Source of the DNA: Physcia stellaris
Lineage: Eukaryota > Ascomycota > Lecanoromycetes > Caliciales > Physciaceae
DNA: 64,000 nucleotides
Direction: 5' to 3'
Assembly: GCA_018902385.1 (NCBI GenBank)
Contig: JABSSW010000072.1
Coordinates: 1 to 64,000, forward strand
Below the pieces are notes generated by a model, which was not told the origin of the DNA, did no database searches, and saw only the letters and a list, made by a program, of their open reading frames with translations. The translations under genes were made by a program, and so were the position numbers. Each line of letters begins with the position of its first letter. The first letter of the stretch is position 1. Below, one piece after another: positions 33,701-45,060 of this stretch.

Positions 33701-34779
33701 GGCCTCTAAGAATTTCGTAAGTGCGCCGATAGTATTGCCCGAGTGACTCGTCATTCTGCTTGAGCTCTTTAAGCTGAGTCATTCATTGCTTGCGAGTTGG
33801 TGGCTTTCGATCTGGATACTTCTTCCTGACAAGACTGATAAATCGCTGCTTGTCCGCTTCGTCTGGCTCGTCCAAATCGAGAATGTCTTGAATTTCTGAC
33901 TGTTGACTGACCCACTCGGCTGCTTTACCAATAAAACAAGCTTCCACCGCATATATCCATGAATGAGTTGACAAATCTTTGAACTCCTGCTCACAGTTGA
34001 CGAAAAAGCGCCTGGCGGACTCGGAACCATCGTAATCCTTCATGATTGATGTACTCAAGTAGCATCCATGCGATTCATTGTGACTGAGGTACTTCCATTG
34101 CTGAGCGTTTTGTACCAAAGCGGAGGTATTTTTATTGCAGCTTGTATCGCAAAGGCTAAACTGGTATTCTGGTCCGAAATCGGTAGATAAGTAGGTAGAC
34201 TCCTGCAATGCTGGGTCCGCAATCAAGCTCTTGTTCGTAACTTCGGTACTTCCTCCACCACTTGCTATACGCCCAAATCCAAGGTATCTTTGTGACTGTC
34301 CTTCGCTTCTCGATATCCTGACCGATTGACTGAATGGCAGGTCCGCAATCGGACGTTCTCCTATTGCTGTTCCTCCTACTCCCCTGACTGCTCGTATTGC
34401 TGCAATCCAAGCTCTTGTTCGTAACTCCGGTACTTCCTTCACCAGTTGCTGCACACCCAAATCAAGGTACCTTCGTAATAGATCTTCGCTTCTCAATATT
34501 CTGGCCAAATGACCGAATGGCGGGTTCGCACTCCTTTCCTTTCTCTTTCTCCTACCCTCCTGATTGCTCGTATTACTCTTGATATCGGTATTTCCGTTAC
34601 CGCTGAACTCGTACTAACACTGAAGTACTTTCGTGAATACCTGTATCATTGCGGCGTGTTCTAATTGACTGATTGCTGGGTGACTGAACGTGTTTCGGAA
34701 ACTCGTTGATATTCATCATGTAACAAGGCTTCCTAACATCCTGATCTGTTGATATTGACACTGATACTGATATCGATAC

Positions 34780-35180
34780 TGGATGATTTGAACGGCACGT
34801 CGTTCCTTGTCCTGCTGATATTGATACTGGATACTTGAACGGCACGTCGTTTCTCGTCTGCTGATATTTCGCTCCAAATGACTTGGACGGCACGTCGTTT
34901 CTCGTCTGTTGATACTTTACGTTGAATGACCCGAACTGCACGTCGTTTCTAGCCTGTAAACACTGATTCTGATCTGAACAGCACGTCGTTCACGGACTTC
35001 CTGAATGATCTGAACAGCACGTCGTTCACGGTTCACAAACACACTGTATTTTCTGACCTGAACGGCACGTTGTTCCAGGTCTACTAACACACTGTATAGA
35101 ATGACTTGAACGTCTCGTCGTTTCTCGTCGACTGATACTGAATGGCTTGAACGGCACGTCGTTTCTCGCCTGCTCGTACT
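34780..35180 (-). repeat. Leader repeats of the LTR element
   Basis: About nine units spaced roughly 40-60 bp apart share GAACGGCACGTCGTT or close variants, separated by CTGATATTGATACTG-like spacers. They lie between the 5' LTR and the gag-like region and may be part of the leader of this family. Confidence 0.8.
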
Positions 35181-35353
35181 GTGATTCTGACAACTGATAA
35201 GCTGAATACTGCTTCTAATATTTCATAGCTGTATTTGCGTGAAACTGCTTGGATTTAATGCTGAAATGGATTACTTTTCGATATCGATATTCCTGTCAGG
35301 AGGCGGCTAGCAGCGACCTGCTCTGACGTTCGGTTTATTTTGGCAAGATCTCC

Positions 35354-35576
35354 AGAAAAGTGGCTCACTAGCACATCGTCAAAACGTACGAAATAGTATG
35401 ATGTAATGCCTTCAAGGATAGTTTTATTGGGTGCTAGGTATCTAGATGTAAGTATGTACAAACTGCATATCTCACATGATGTTTTATCAATGCCTCTATG
35501 TCATGCCAATAGGGCCTAACCCTATTGGTCCTAGTGTTTCGTTGCTCGGGCAATTTCGCACTCCTTTCCTCCAACA
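35354..35576 (-). repeat. 5' LTR of the element
   Basis: 223 bp, the partner of 30530-30752; the two differ only by about five transitions. The right copy of the target duplication, CCACA, follows at 35577-35581. The bases just inside, read on the minus strand as GGAGATCTTGCC, are where a primer-binding site would lie; I cannot match them to a tRNA. Confidence 0.93.
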
Positions 35577-35840
35577 CCACATCTAGCTGAGATAGACGCT
35601 AAAGGGTTCAGCGCTGTCTAGAAAGGGGCGATCTTCATGCTCTTAACCTAATATGACTTTTAGTACAGGGTATGCTTTAAACCCAGCATTCTCTATGCTA
35701 AAGCGTTTTTCCCGCAGCAAGATACAAGGGCGTTGATGCAAAAACGCCACTACCATATCGCTTTGAGGTACTAATCGTGTGATGTGGAGTACTTACTGCA
35801 ACTGCGCCTAATCTCTGGCGTTATGTCCATCTTCGGGAGG

Positions 35841-35850
35841 GTATATATAA
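35841..35850 (+). promoter_or_regulatory. TATA-like box of the DUF2235 gene
   Basis: GTATATATAA about 140 bases upstream of the chosen ATG at 35989, on the right strand and after a gene-free stretch (35582-35840) next to the LTR element. Confidence 0.5.
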
Positions 35851-35988
35851 CGTCTCGTTTCTTTCTCGTCTGTCCCAATCTTGTGGCTCCTTCAACTATT
35901 AATTCCCTTTGTCTGGCTGAGCCCGATCCTAATCGTCCTTTGCTCTTTACGTGATCCACTACAATCGTTTGATCCAAACCAAACCAGG

Positions 35989-38024
35989 ATGTCAGGCTAC
36001 GTGAAACCTGCTGAGACTAATCCAAAACCCGTCCCAAAAAGGCTGATTGTGTGCTGCGATGGCACATGGCAGTCAGCCAATCATGCAACCCACGAGATAC
36101 CGTCGAACGTCGCCAAAATCGCTCGCGCAGTCTCAAAGACATACGTCAATGAAGATAACCTTTATTGTCCTCAGATTGTATACTACGATGCCGGGGTTGC
36201 CACAGCAGACATTTTCGATAGTAAACTTTCTGGTTAGTGTCTCACTATCATCTTTTGCGTAGTACAAAAGGTCAAGCTTGCTGTTCTGTTACCATGTTAG
36301 AAGCTTTGTACGATGAAAGGGCAACGAACCTTCATACTATCACGTTGTCCTGAGGTGTGATTAACTCTAGCGATACTAAGGCTTCGTGTTTCCTATGGTG
36401 TTATGTGGTCCCGGAAACATAGATTGACCTTCGCACAGGCTACTTCGGCTCAGGACTCGATGAGAACGTGTGCGAGGCTTACAACTTTCTTGCGAATAAT
36501 TACTGCGATGGCGATGAGGTCTTCTTCTTCGGCTTCTCTCGAGGTGCCTACACAGCTCGTGCCTGTGCTGGCCTAGTCGCAAATGTAGGCCTCTGCAAAG
36601 ACATCCAGATGTCTCGATTCTGGGAGATGTATACCGTCTACAAGAGCAAGCCTCGTGAAACTCCGATTGGGGACACAGAATGGGGAAAGAAGAACGATGC
36701 AATCGCTACGAAAGATGACAAATACATGAAGCCTGAAGACTGGATTACCATCTCCAAAGGGGACAAGACGATGGCACCCTATGCAGTACGTAAGGGCGCT
36801 GGCGCTGGATGGCTGGAGTTTTGCAAGAAGCCAGTCATCAAAATCGTTGGGGTTTTTGACACTGTCGGCTCTCTCGGGTATCCAGTGAACATTTTTGTTG
36901 ACCTCTCAAAATGGAACGAGGCCTATCAGTTCCACGACACGGATATCCATCCAGGTGGGCACATCACAAGACTAATCGCGAGCGGCCGAAATGCTAAAGC
37001 TGCGTGCTACAGAGATCGAGAACGCATTCCAAGCCCTAGCGCTTGACGAGCGCCGAGCACCATTTTCGCCTACGCTTTGGAACATGCCCGGCGACAACAA
37101 GAAGACGAACCTAATCCAGTGCTGGTTCCCAGGTATTCATGTTAACATTGGAGGAGGTAGTAGCGACGGACTCAAGAAAACCCCGAAAGGCGACCTCGAG
37201 TCAATGGCCAACACCACCTTCGCATGGATGGTCGATCGATGCCGACCTTTTCTCCATTTCGACGATAAAGTTCTCCTCTTCATCCTTGACAAGTACTACC
37301 AAACCCTTCAGACGCTTACGGATAGAGAAATCAAGGGTGGGTCCCACTCATCTGAAAAGGAGACCGTTGGCTGGGGGTCGGTCTCAACCACGCCGGTATG
37401 GTGGAGAATGCCCACAAAGGCCTTATGACTACTATTGGCGGCCTTGAAGATCGGACACCAAACCACTATCCCAATAAGCCCGACTCACATGAGTTCATCC
37501 ATCCTGTCGTGTTCCATGCTCAAGATGAGCAGGGTTACGCCAGTCGCGCGCTCGAAGGGTTCAAGCGAGTACCTGGAAAAGAGGAAGATGCCCACGGAAA
37601 AGGTCATGTGTGGGTCAAAACATACACCAAGCAAGAAGCGGAGAGTTGGAAGCAGAGCTGGTCAGGGTGGGTAGACTCTCTATTTAATCGGCGCACAATC
37701 AAGAAGACCGAGGAGTCTGTGACAATCACGATCCCAGAGTTTGTCATACCGAAGATGGTTGTTCAGCAAAACTCAAAGGCGCCTGGACGATACTATGCCA
37801 ATCCTTTGGAGCGGCTGCTTATTATCCGCGACTTGTGGACCGAGGAGCAGACTCGGCAGGCGTTCGAGAGCGAGGACAGCTTCGTGCATCATAAGACCAA
37901 TATACTTGCTAAACAAACCCAGAATGACTATCTGATGAAGTTGGATGAAGACAATAAGGCCACAAAATACATTGGTGAATATGTGGCTTGGGGTACACCA
38001 GTGCAAGATGCGCCAAGAGCTTGA
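35989..38024 (+). CDS. DUF2235 alpha/beta-hydrolase-like protein
   Basis: Exons 35989-36232, 36439-36954 and from 37013 join in phase; the rest runs to the stop at 38024. The DUF2235 signature is clear: RLIVCCDGTWQSA near the N-terminus, IVYYDAGV, then FFFGFSRGAYTAR with the GxSxG nucleophile serine, and later HDTDIHP...LALDERRAPFSPTLW and WFPGIHVNIGGG with the catalytic His region. The family has the Tle1-like phospholipase fold of bacterial type VI effectors, but most fungal members are uncharacterised and likely cytosolic hydrolases. The frame changes by one base around the GGGGG run at 37373-37377; on either side the protein continues sensibly (TVGWG, then NHAGMVENAHKGLM). The run looks one G short, so an assembly error or a recent mutation is likely. 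The C-terminal ~200 residues are fungal-specific. Confidence 0.85.
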
Positions 38025-38184
38025 GCATACTCTAGTCTCGTCATCCCAAAGGCATTGGTGTCGGATGGTAAGAAGAGGAATGGAGAAGACTAGAAGTATG
38101 GAAAGGAGATGATAGAAAATGAACACTATCAAAAAGTCGTCTCTGGATGATTATGCAACCTCCGATCTTTCCTCCATGTGCTTC

Positions 38185-38490
38185 CTGTGCCACTATATGA
38201 GATTGATTACCCGTCTACCCGACCATGGAAAGTGCTGATGTTACTCTTCTGCAGCGGTGCTAGAGCGGCATTCCCAGACTAATTGGTTGGCAAAAGGCCT
38301 CGGAGCCGGGCAATCGCTGACAAGGGGATGGCCCCCAGCGGCATATCCAGGGCGAAAATTGAAGATGTTGGACACCACTTCTTCCCTTGTCATGTCATGT
38401 CATGGACAGTCACTGAGTCATGGCAGTTCTAATCGTAGATTACTACTCCAGCAAAAGAGTGTACATACCATGTCGAGTGGAGATGGTGAA
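38185..38490 (+). pseudogene. Deleted copy of the Ulp1-type gene
   Basis: CATGGAAAGTGCTGATG...TTCTGCAGCGGTGCTAGAGC repeats the end of intron two and start of exon three of the gene at 13.8-15.5 kb. It is fused straight to the exon-four part reading TNWLAKGLGAGQSLTRGWPP (WLAKGLEAGQLLTRAWPP in the intact gene) and then DYYSSK-like sequence. About 0.6 kb between these parts is missing and the catalytic Cys region is absent. It is dead. Because intron sequence is kept, it was copied as DNA and not through a spliced RNA. Confidence 0.85.
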
Positions 38491-39881
38491 GTGAGAAGAA
38501 CTTCAGGGGTCGCCTGCTGACATAGTAATTCTTGCCCCAAAGTATGCGGCTGCTCGACTCCTTTCCGAAGGATGTATTCCAGAATGACTTGCATCGAGGC
38601 TGTCGTCATGACTGCTTTGCCTCTTTCCATGTTGAGACAAAGAACCGAAAGTTTGCCGCCGCTAAAGCCTCATTCGCCTCGTTACTGGCATAGAGGATGA
38701 TTTGAGTGTGATTGTATGGGCGGTGAATCTCCTAGCAAAAGTAGCAGTCCGGGGGATAAACAAGCCAAACCGAAGCTGCCACTGTGCCGATAAATCAAAT
38801 CCCCCTAGACTCCCAAGACCCGAGCCGCCGAAGGACAAGTCCATAGACGGCACCAGCGTCGTTCCGACACAGAACAACCCAAAAAGACGCCGAGCGAAAG
38901 GGGAATATAGTATGTGACCTCCAGAAGAAAGAGGCGAAGGATGGAGAACGGATCGAGAGTTAAGGGAAGTTGAAGCGGCCTTTGTAGGCGGTGTCAGGCT
39001 CCCAGCAACCAGCTGCAATTTCGCCTCATCCGCTGGAGTACCCTGGTTCAGCTAATGGACTAATCCGAGGGGCTAGACTTATGCTTTTCCTGATGTCATC
39101 TGGAATTCAACAATCATACCCGGGGCCACTCGCATGTTCGATCTGTTACATCGATACACTCAGGTGTAGGGCTTGTCATGGCATGTATCGACTGCGCTCG
39201 GGTATCATCCGTAGACGGTACCGTTGATGAGTGGGTTGAAAAAGGCATTCTGTGCTCCAAACCGGATAATAGCTGTTTTGCTTACTTCGACGACCCTATC
39301 TCAATCTATTAAGGTGATATTTAGAAAAGCTTAATCTAAATTAGACAATATGTCAGTATGTATGTCGCAGATGCATTCTGAAGTCGAGTAAGAGACGGAG
39401 TCTCGTTTGGAGGCTCAAAGAGTAGACTGCAAAAATAGACCAGCTCAAACATATTTGATTATCGATGCAGGATGCAAAGGTGATAGCTCAATTGGAATTG
39501 AAGAGTCCTTCCATCATCTCTTTTATTTTCTCTTGTAATGAAAGGTTCCGAACCTAAGTAATCAAGAGATGACGCGCTGTTATTGTCAAGCCTTGAGATC
39601 GGCCCGCTTGCATGCCAGAGTTGAGCCGCGGTGACCGTCAAGGCATCGTATGAGATGAGCACCCCACAGCAATCGCCGAGGCTACTGCTGAGGGTAGATA
39701 TAGAGGAGGCAGACGGCTGAGGTTACATGCTTGTCATCTTCCCGCAAGCTGTCTTCAAGTACACACCAAAAGCCATCAACGCCGGCAAGGCTGCTCTGTT
39801 TCGTATAGTTGTCATGGTTCGTATTGGTGAAGATAGATAATTAGCCATCCTCAACCAAGCATAAGTCAGTAATGCTAAACT
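38491..39881. other. No supported gene
   Basis: About 1.4 kb with short frames, none with a motif. Confidence 0.5.
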
Positions 39882-42213
39882 TCATACTATCTGAAAGTTC
39901 TGAAGCTCGATGCCTCTAGCCTTCAAGGCATCGAAATTTACTCTCGGATCGAAAAAGGAAGGACCTTCTCCAGTATCGTCGTTGACCCAGCAGTTCCGAG
40001 CATCCTTTTCAGCATGGCTTACCAGGCGCCATCCAGCTGGGAGTGGCCCCAGTCTTGGATCTGTGATCTGTGTCTTCCCAGTATCTTGATCAAGGAATGC
40101 GCAATTGTTTGCGGAATACTGCGGAAAATATTTCATTACAAGCCTCCAACTCTTAGGAAGTGGTCCAAGGAGTGCTTCACCGCTCATGATGCCGTCCAAA
40201 TAACAAGGTCCGATCAACTCGTACTGTAAGGCGTTCTTCTGCCGAAGAAGTAATGGTGTTGAGCAGCCGAGCATGATGCATATTACGTCCCCTACTTCGG
40301 TAGCCTTAGGCACCAGACCAAGATGTTCGTCCGTAGTCGTGATCAAAGATCTTCCTTTCATCATCAGGCAAGCCTGCCAGATGAACTGATTATAGAGTTT
40401 GGGGGGATCTTGTGAGCTTCCAAGCGCCCGTGACCTGCACTCACTGAGATACTGTATAGATTTTTCTAGCTGGGGATAACCAGGTTCAGAAGGAAGTATG
40501 CAATCAGAAAAGGCGCCACAGGTCAATACATGAGATAGAGAATCGAGTGAAGCTTGAGGAGTCTCCACAGGCTCTGAGCCAAGCATCCCAGTGATCCAAT
40601 TTGCAACGGCTTCAGCAGAATCGCCTTGACCTATACCCCGTTGATCGGCCAGCCCAACTTGATATACCGTCGCAGCTTGAATTCCCATTACTGTCAGCAC
40701 TCCTTCGCCATTGCAGCTCGCTAGAGCAGTAGTATTAGCGTCCGCCCTTGCCGTTCATATTCCCTCCACGTCGGTCGATACGGGCCAGTCAATCCACGTT
40801 GGCATAGTCGAAGTTGCATCTCTTCGGTCACACAGACGCAGCATGTCCAGGCTCTTTGTATTTTCTAAAACCTGCAAAAAGGTATCCTGATATACCTGCT
40901 GCGCTGAAATGGTGTAATCAGGAAGTATGCCCTTTCGATCAGAATCGTGGCACAAAGTCAGTATCCCGTATACTCTATCTCTATGATCCGAGTACTGACA
41001 GCCTCGCGTCTCATACAGCCTGTCCATTATCTGTCTTTTCGGCATGAGATTTTTGCTCGATAGGCTCGGTGCACAAGTATGTAGGCCAAGTAAGGTAGTT
41101 CTGGAAAGAGTTCAGATCTGTGTTTTTCTAGCCAAAGTAATGAAGTACAGAGATGCCAGAAGCCAATGACCATAGATCCACATGAGAGCAAAATCTTATT
41201 TCTAGCCAGCATAACTTCCTGCCAGATCCAGAGACGCCCGAACCACGGCCGGCTTAATAGCTCGCATATCGATGACCACATCTTTACATCTGGCAACGTA
41301 CGAGATCGGAACGGTTTTGAGTTCGGATCCAAGTCATAAGGAGAACCTGCCGTTACCTCAATCCGCTGCTGTGAAGCAAGGGTAACTCGCGGCCCCAGCT
41401 CACTACAGTATCTCATCACATCGCGGCTGCTATCGCTATCAGGGCCGAGCCAGATCAGAACGCTATCTGCCGTGCCGTAGATGTCCGGCATTCGTTGTAC
41501 CTGGCTGCCTCGTTCTTTAAGATCTTGCTGGTTGACACATATTGCATCAATCCAGAGCAGACGGGACCGATGCTTGAAACGAAGATGCTCCAAGGCTTCA
41601 TGGAGGTTCCTCGTCACAAAAAGGTTTGCTAAGCGTGATTTCTTAGAGCTGCCATTGTTGCGATTCTGTGTCTTCACCTTTATCTCCAGAAGATTGGATT
41701 TATCACCCCAAGTGTAAGATAAGGCTTCGAACTTCAGATTCTCTAGTTGTGCGATAGGCGTGGTCTCGAGGGATACGACAATCGAGCTTCCGAAGCGTCC
41801 AGGAAAGAGCGTCAATAGCCTGATCTCCTATTACATATTGGAAAGAATGTTATCAGCAGTGTCATTATGAAGAAGTGAACGAAAGTTAACTTTTATTCAC
41901 AAAAGTCGTGGAATGAAAGGACAAGGATGTGAGAAACGCTGTGGTATGCATTAGTGTGGCACTTCGGTTCCAGGAGCTTCTTAGATGTGGATCAACTGGA
42001 ACGTGATCCGGACGCGCTCTGGGAGCGCTTTGCTGCCGGGAACCCATAAGCACGAGCTCTGAAATGCCTCCCTCGACCAGTGTAAGAAATATGCCTAAGA
42101 TTGCTTACATTGGCCGCTTCATCAAGCGGTGTATAACGATACAACATCGTTCCAAAATCATTCAATTTCCCTGTGAGATCAATATGAACTCCTTGAAGCC
42201 CGTTGCAGTTCAC
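39882..42213 (-). CDS. HET-domain protein with C-terminal WW-like repeats
   Basis: Exon one (42213-42109) ends LYRYTPLDEAAN and exon two starts at 41827 with EIRLLTLFPG, joined by a 281-nt intron with a TGCTGATAAC branch. The HET core follows: FEALSYTWGD, LLWIDAICVNQQDLKERGSQV, IYGTADSVLIWLGP and, after a gap, DHRDRVYGILTLC. The far C-terminus (from ~40050) has two WW-like motifs, LPKSWRLV...DTGKTQITDPR and LPAGWRLVSH...CWVNDDTGE...DPR, likely Pro-rich-ligand binders. HET proteins trigger cell death after non-self fusion or other cues. The frame shifts by one near 41040 beside A runs, and an in-frame stop lies at 40755-40757; unseen introns, assembly errors or decay are all possible, so intactness is uncertain. 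Confidence 0.8.
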
Positions 42214-42856
42214 ACAAGCATTGATGCGTGACTGGACTCGAGGACTGTCACAAGAAAAGCCTCATCGACCAGGTAGCGACGGACGGGAAAGCGGACGGTA
42301 GGTGCAAGGCTTTTGTCGTACCATCCGACGATAACTGAGATCGAATAGCAAACACTGGAGGGTAGAGCACGTAATACGTTCGATCCCGGAGACGGAGTAT
42401 CTTATGCAGAGTGGGATGCTGATGAGGCTGAATGCCTTACACGTCACCACATAAGTCTTGGCACCTTGGCATCCCTTGACCTCGTCTCGCTCTCCGTAAA
42501 GCGGTTGATGGCTTTTTTCTATATTGACATCAGCGCCTGCACGGCTATCATTTTTGGAATGGTAATTATTCTTCACGATGATGAAGGTCATGAAGTAGCT
42601 ATGGTTAAGGAAAGTCTCTCCATCTTGTGACCACTTCCTGGCTGCCGTACATCAATGATCTATCCGGTGATTGAAATTTACGAACCATACTCCAATGCAC
42701 CCCTCGGTTCTATTCCTCCCTTCCAACCTCAAAACGCTAATACATCCAGGATTTCAATCCATCGAGGTCGTCCTCGGCCCGCTAGACAATGGTGCTGATG
42801 CAGGGAAAGCGCAACAGCAACCAACGAGCAGGGGAAATGCTTAGACACCCTTTGAC
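42214..42856. other. No supported gene; short relic of the Ulp1 flank near 42730-42810
   Basis: The only recognisable sequence is GGTGCTGATGCAGGGAAAGCGC with weaker similarity to its left, matching the start of the repeated segment at 15640. Otherwise nothing. Confidence 0.45.
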
Positions 42857-43371
42857 CTATGTGCCAGGCGGTTTCCCACCATTCTCACAGTATTGAGGAA
42901 AGCCAATACAGTCAAACCCCGCGCACTTCACAGATGTCTGCACCTGCGGCGGTCCAACGTCCACGCTGCCCGACCCAACAATGAAAACGAAACTGCCGTT
43001 GATACCGCGAAAGCTGCAGACACCTCTATCAACGTTGACACGGATATGCGAGACGCTGAGCGGGTTGTCTGTATGAGTGTTGGGTCAGTCATTTAACAGT
43101 CATGGTAGAAGAGTGACATCGTGTGATTTTGGCCGGGAGTAACATTGAGGGAGAAAATCGGAGCTGGTAGTAGGAGAGGAGTGTATAACGTACTTATCGT
43201 AATATTTTCACCTCGAAAGGGAGGGCTGAGGGAATAGCTTGGAGGATTCGGCCCAGCGCCTTCGAAGGTGACGGTATCTTGTTGGCGCGGCTCGAGTGGT
43301 GCAGGAGCGGCGCTGCTAAATGTTGGGATCGATGCTAAGAGCACAACTGCTGCGGTGGTGATGAAACGCAT
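42857..43371 (-). CDS. Small secreted protein, GPPQ-type
   Basis: Two exons, 43371-43194 and 43068-42857, join in phase through a GTACGT donor and ACAG acceptor, giving 129 aa. A signal peptide (MRFITTAAVVLLASIPTFSS) is followed by a short Pro-rich piece with a dibasic-like PRQQ site. The mature part contains TVTFEGAGPNPPSYSLSPP, NNPLSVSHIRVN, VCSFRGINGSF and the conserved VDVGPPQVQTSVKC, with four cysteines in the C-terminal half. This pattern is common in short extracellular proteins of ascomycetes; their function is unknown. A TATAAG-like motif lies about 125 bases upstream. Confidence 0.85.
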
Positions 43372-43941
43372 CGTGGTGGAAATTTATGGAGCTGGAAGAT
43401 GTAATTTGCCTCAGTGAGATTTTTCGCGGACTGGTCTCAAGGTATCCTGGGTACTATGCGAGCATAGAAACTCTTCAGACAGGATGGGAGTCTGCTCTTA
43501 TACGTAAGTTCTTGCAGAACTAGATTGCGTGATTGAAAGCCGAGATGATGATAAATACCGCAGCTGCTCGCTTATTGACCGCCAGAATATTTATCATCAT
43601 AAACCATGATCGAATACTCGGTGAATTACGAAGTCTAGAGTTCTCCGAACACCATACGTCAGGCCAGAGGACGGAATAGCAGGTGATCCAGAACGACGAC
43701 GAAATTCGGCCATCTCGAGGTCCGTGAACCAGAGTGAGATCAGCACTAATGGTGAGCACGGCTGACAGCAAAGGCCGGTTCTACTTCCCAAGAGGTTGTG
43801 GTCACGTTCTGGCTGCCTGATGGCGTGGCACAGCCTGCTTACTGCTTACTCGCAGCCTCTGGAATGTTGCACCTCCGCCACCTGAATCTTACAAGACTCG
43901 GATTCTCAGAGCAGAGCACTCACAAAAGTCGCGCATCGAGG
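43372..43941. other. Upstream region of the secreted-protein gene, otherwise empty
   Basis: Divergent spacing between the secreted-protein gene (minus) and a hypothetical gene (plus). Short frames only. Confidence 0.45.
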
Positions 43942-44710
43942 ATGGGTTGGTATAACATTACAACCACTTTCCCCCTCCTGTCACTAGCCCGAGAGTTGCG
44001 GGACAAAATATACTATTTCCAACCTCCTCAAATGCAAGCGTGAATTAGCGAATATGTCGGCAGGATACTGCTACTGGCCGACCCCAAAACTTCTTCTCAC
44101 ACCACCTTCTTCGACACTACAAAAGAAGTTGACGCATCCACTCGAAGTTGTGAATTTCTTCTTGGCAGCACCTCATTCCTTGGCGCCTTACCGCCAGACG
44201 TATGGCTGGAGCCCCGAGAAGCTCACCAACCTTATGTGTGTTAGTCTTTCTGTTCGGAGAGAAGCAGAGGAAGTCCTCTATCGGTGTTTTATCTTTTTCT
44301 TCCAATACGGCCTGTATGAGTCTGCGTCCCAGGATTTTGTTTCCGAAGTGAGCGCCGCTGCAAGGCTATGCATAACGGCATTTGCGTTTGTTTTGAGATT
44401 CAAGCCGATCTTGACCGAGGATTGGAGCGTATGGCAAACGAACAGCGAGATCTTGGCAGAAGGCTTCAAGGGTTTGAGGGTTGTGTCTTTTGAGATCCAG
44501 GTATACGGGCAGGCAGAGGAGTCAATGGTGACGCTAGCAAGAGAAGGTATTGTCTGGGAATTGCTAGCTGTGGCTCAACCGTTCACAGGAAGAGGTGTCG
44601 ATGTCCAATGGGTAGGTGTTGGTATGGGCAGGACTTTGGCTGAGCTTTGCCAGGAGGAATCCGCCAAGGGGGGTGATTGTTGTGGAATTTCCGGAAACGC
44701 CCCCGAATAG
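43942..44710 (+). CDS. Hypothetical protein, F-box/2EXR-like N-terminus
   Basis: From ATG 43942 the frame reads FPLLSLARELRDKIYY, similar to the LPxELRxxIY start of many fungal F-box-like or 2EXR proteins. A 218-codon frame from 44054 then contains LMCVSLSVRREAEEVLYRCFIFFF, also typical of that group (early helix, then an R-E-A-E-E-V-L-Y motif). The two parts lie in different frames around 44000-44040, next to an A4 run; I find no good intron, so a one-base error or decay is likely. Function is unknown and no catalytic motif is seen. Confidence 0.5.
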
Positions 44711-45060
44711 ATATTTCTGGGCAGATAGCTGTCGCAAGCGACTGAGGCCTTAGGTCGAGAATTCGTCTGAGTGCTTCACGGCATCTGGTTATTAGACCGC
44801 AAAGGGGGGTTATAGAGTAACCAGACGAGTTATGATGATGCTACCAAGTGACACGAAACAAGCGCGTGACTTTTGACTGGGTGGGTAAGTCCTTGGTTGT
44901 AGCATGGGCGCAGGATATGACCTATCGTTCAGACCTGGATATCTCTGGGTTCGTCCCTAACTTGATGCCTTCTACGATGACATTCGTTCTCGACACGCTT
45001 CGCTGTCTTACACTTCGTGATCTTGTTTCTGTCAGCTCAGTTTATCGAGGAGTCTAGTCT
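44711..45060. other. Convergent intergenic region, no gene
   Basis: Separates the hypothetical gene (plus) from the second HET gene (minus). One 69-codon frame at 44848 has no support. Confidence 0.5.

Larger units (their letters stand above)
30530..35576 (-). mobile_element. LTR retrotransposon, gag-like content, no visible pol (non-autonomous fossil)
   Basis: A 5047-bp element in minus orientation. It is bounded by 223-bp LTRs (30530-30752 and 35354-35576) and flanked by the 5-bp duplication CCACA at 30525-30529 and 35577-35581. The LTRs differ at about five positions (roughly 2 %), so insertion is fairly recent. A purine-rich tract lies next to the 3' LTR. The interior has a repeat-rich leader beside the 5' LTR and then a long gag-like coding region (about 30.7-34.5 kb), recognised by a helical capsid-like part with a KFVNGLNDRQLR motif, followed by a very long Ser/Thr/Glu-rich repeat-bearing part and a hydrophobic stretch. 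The coding region looks interrupted about once. I see no protease, reverse transcriptase, RNase H or integrase, so any mobility would have depended on another element. Confidence 0.85.

Noticed and set aside
44848-45057. 69-codon frame between the hypothetical and second HET genes
   Set aside because: Too short, no motif, no intron partners.
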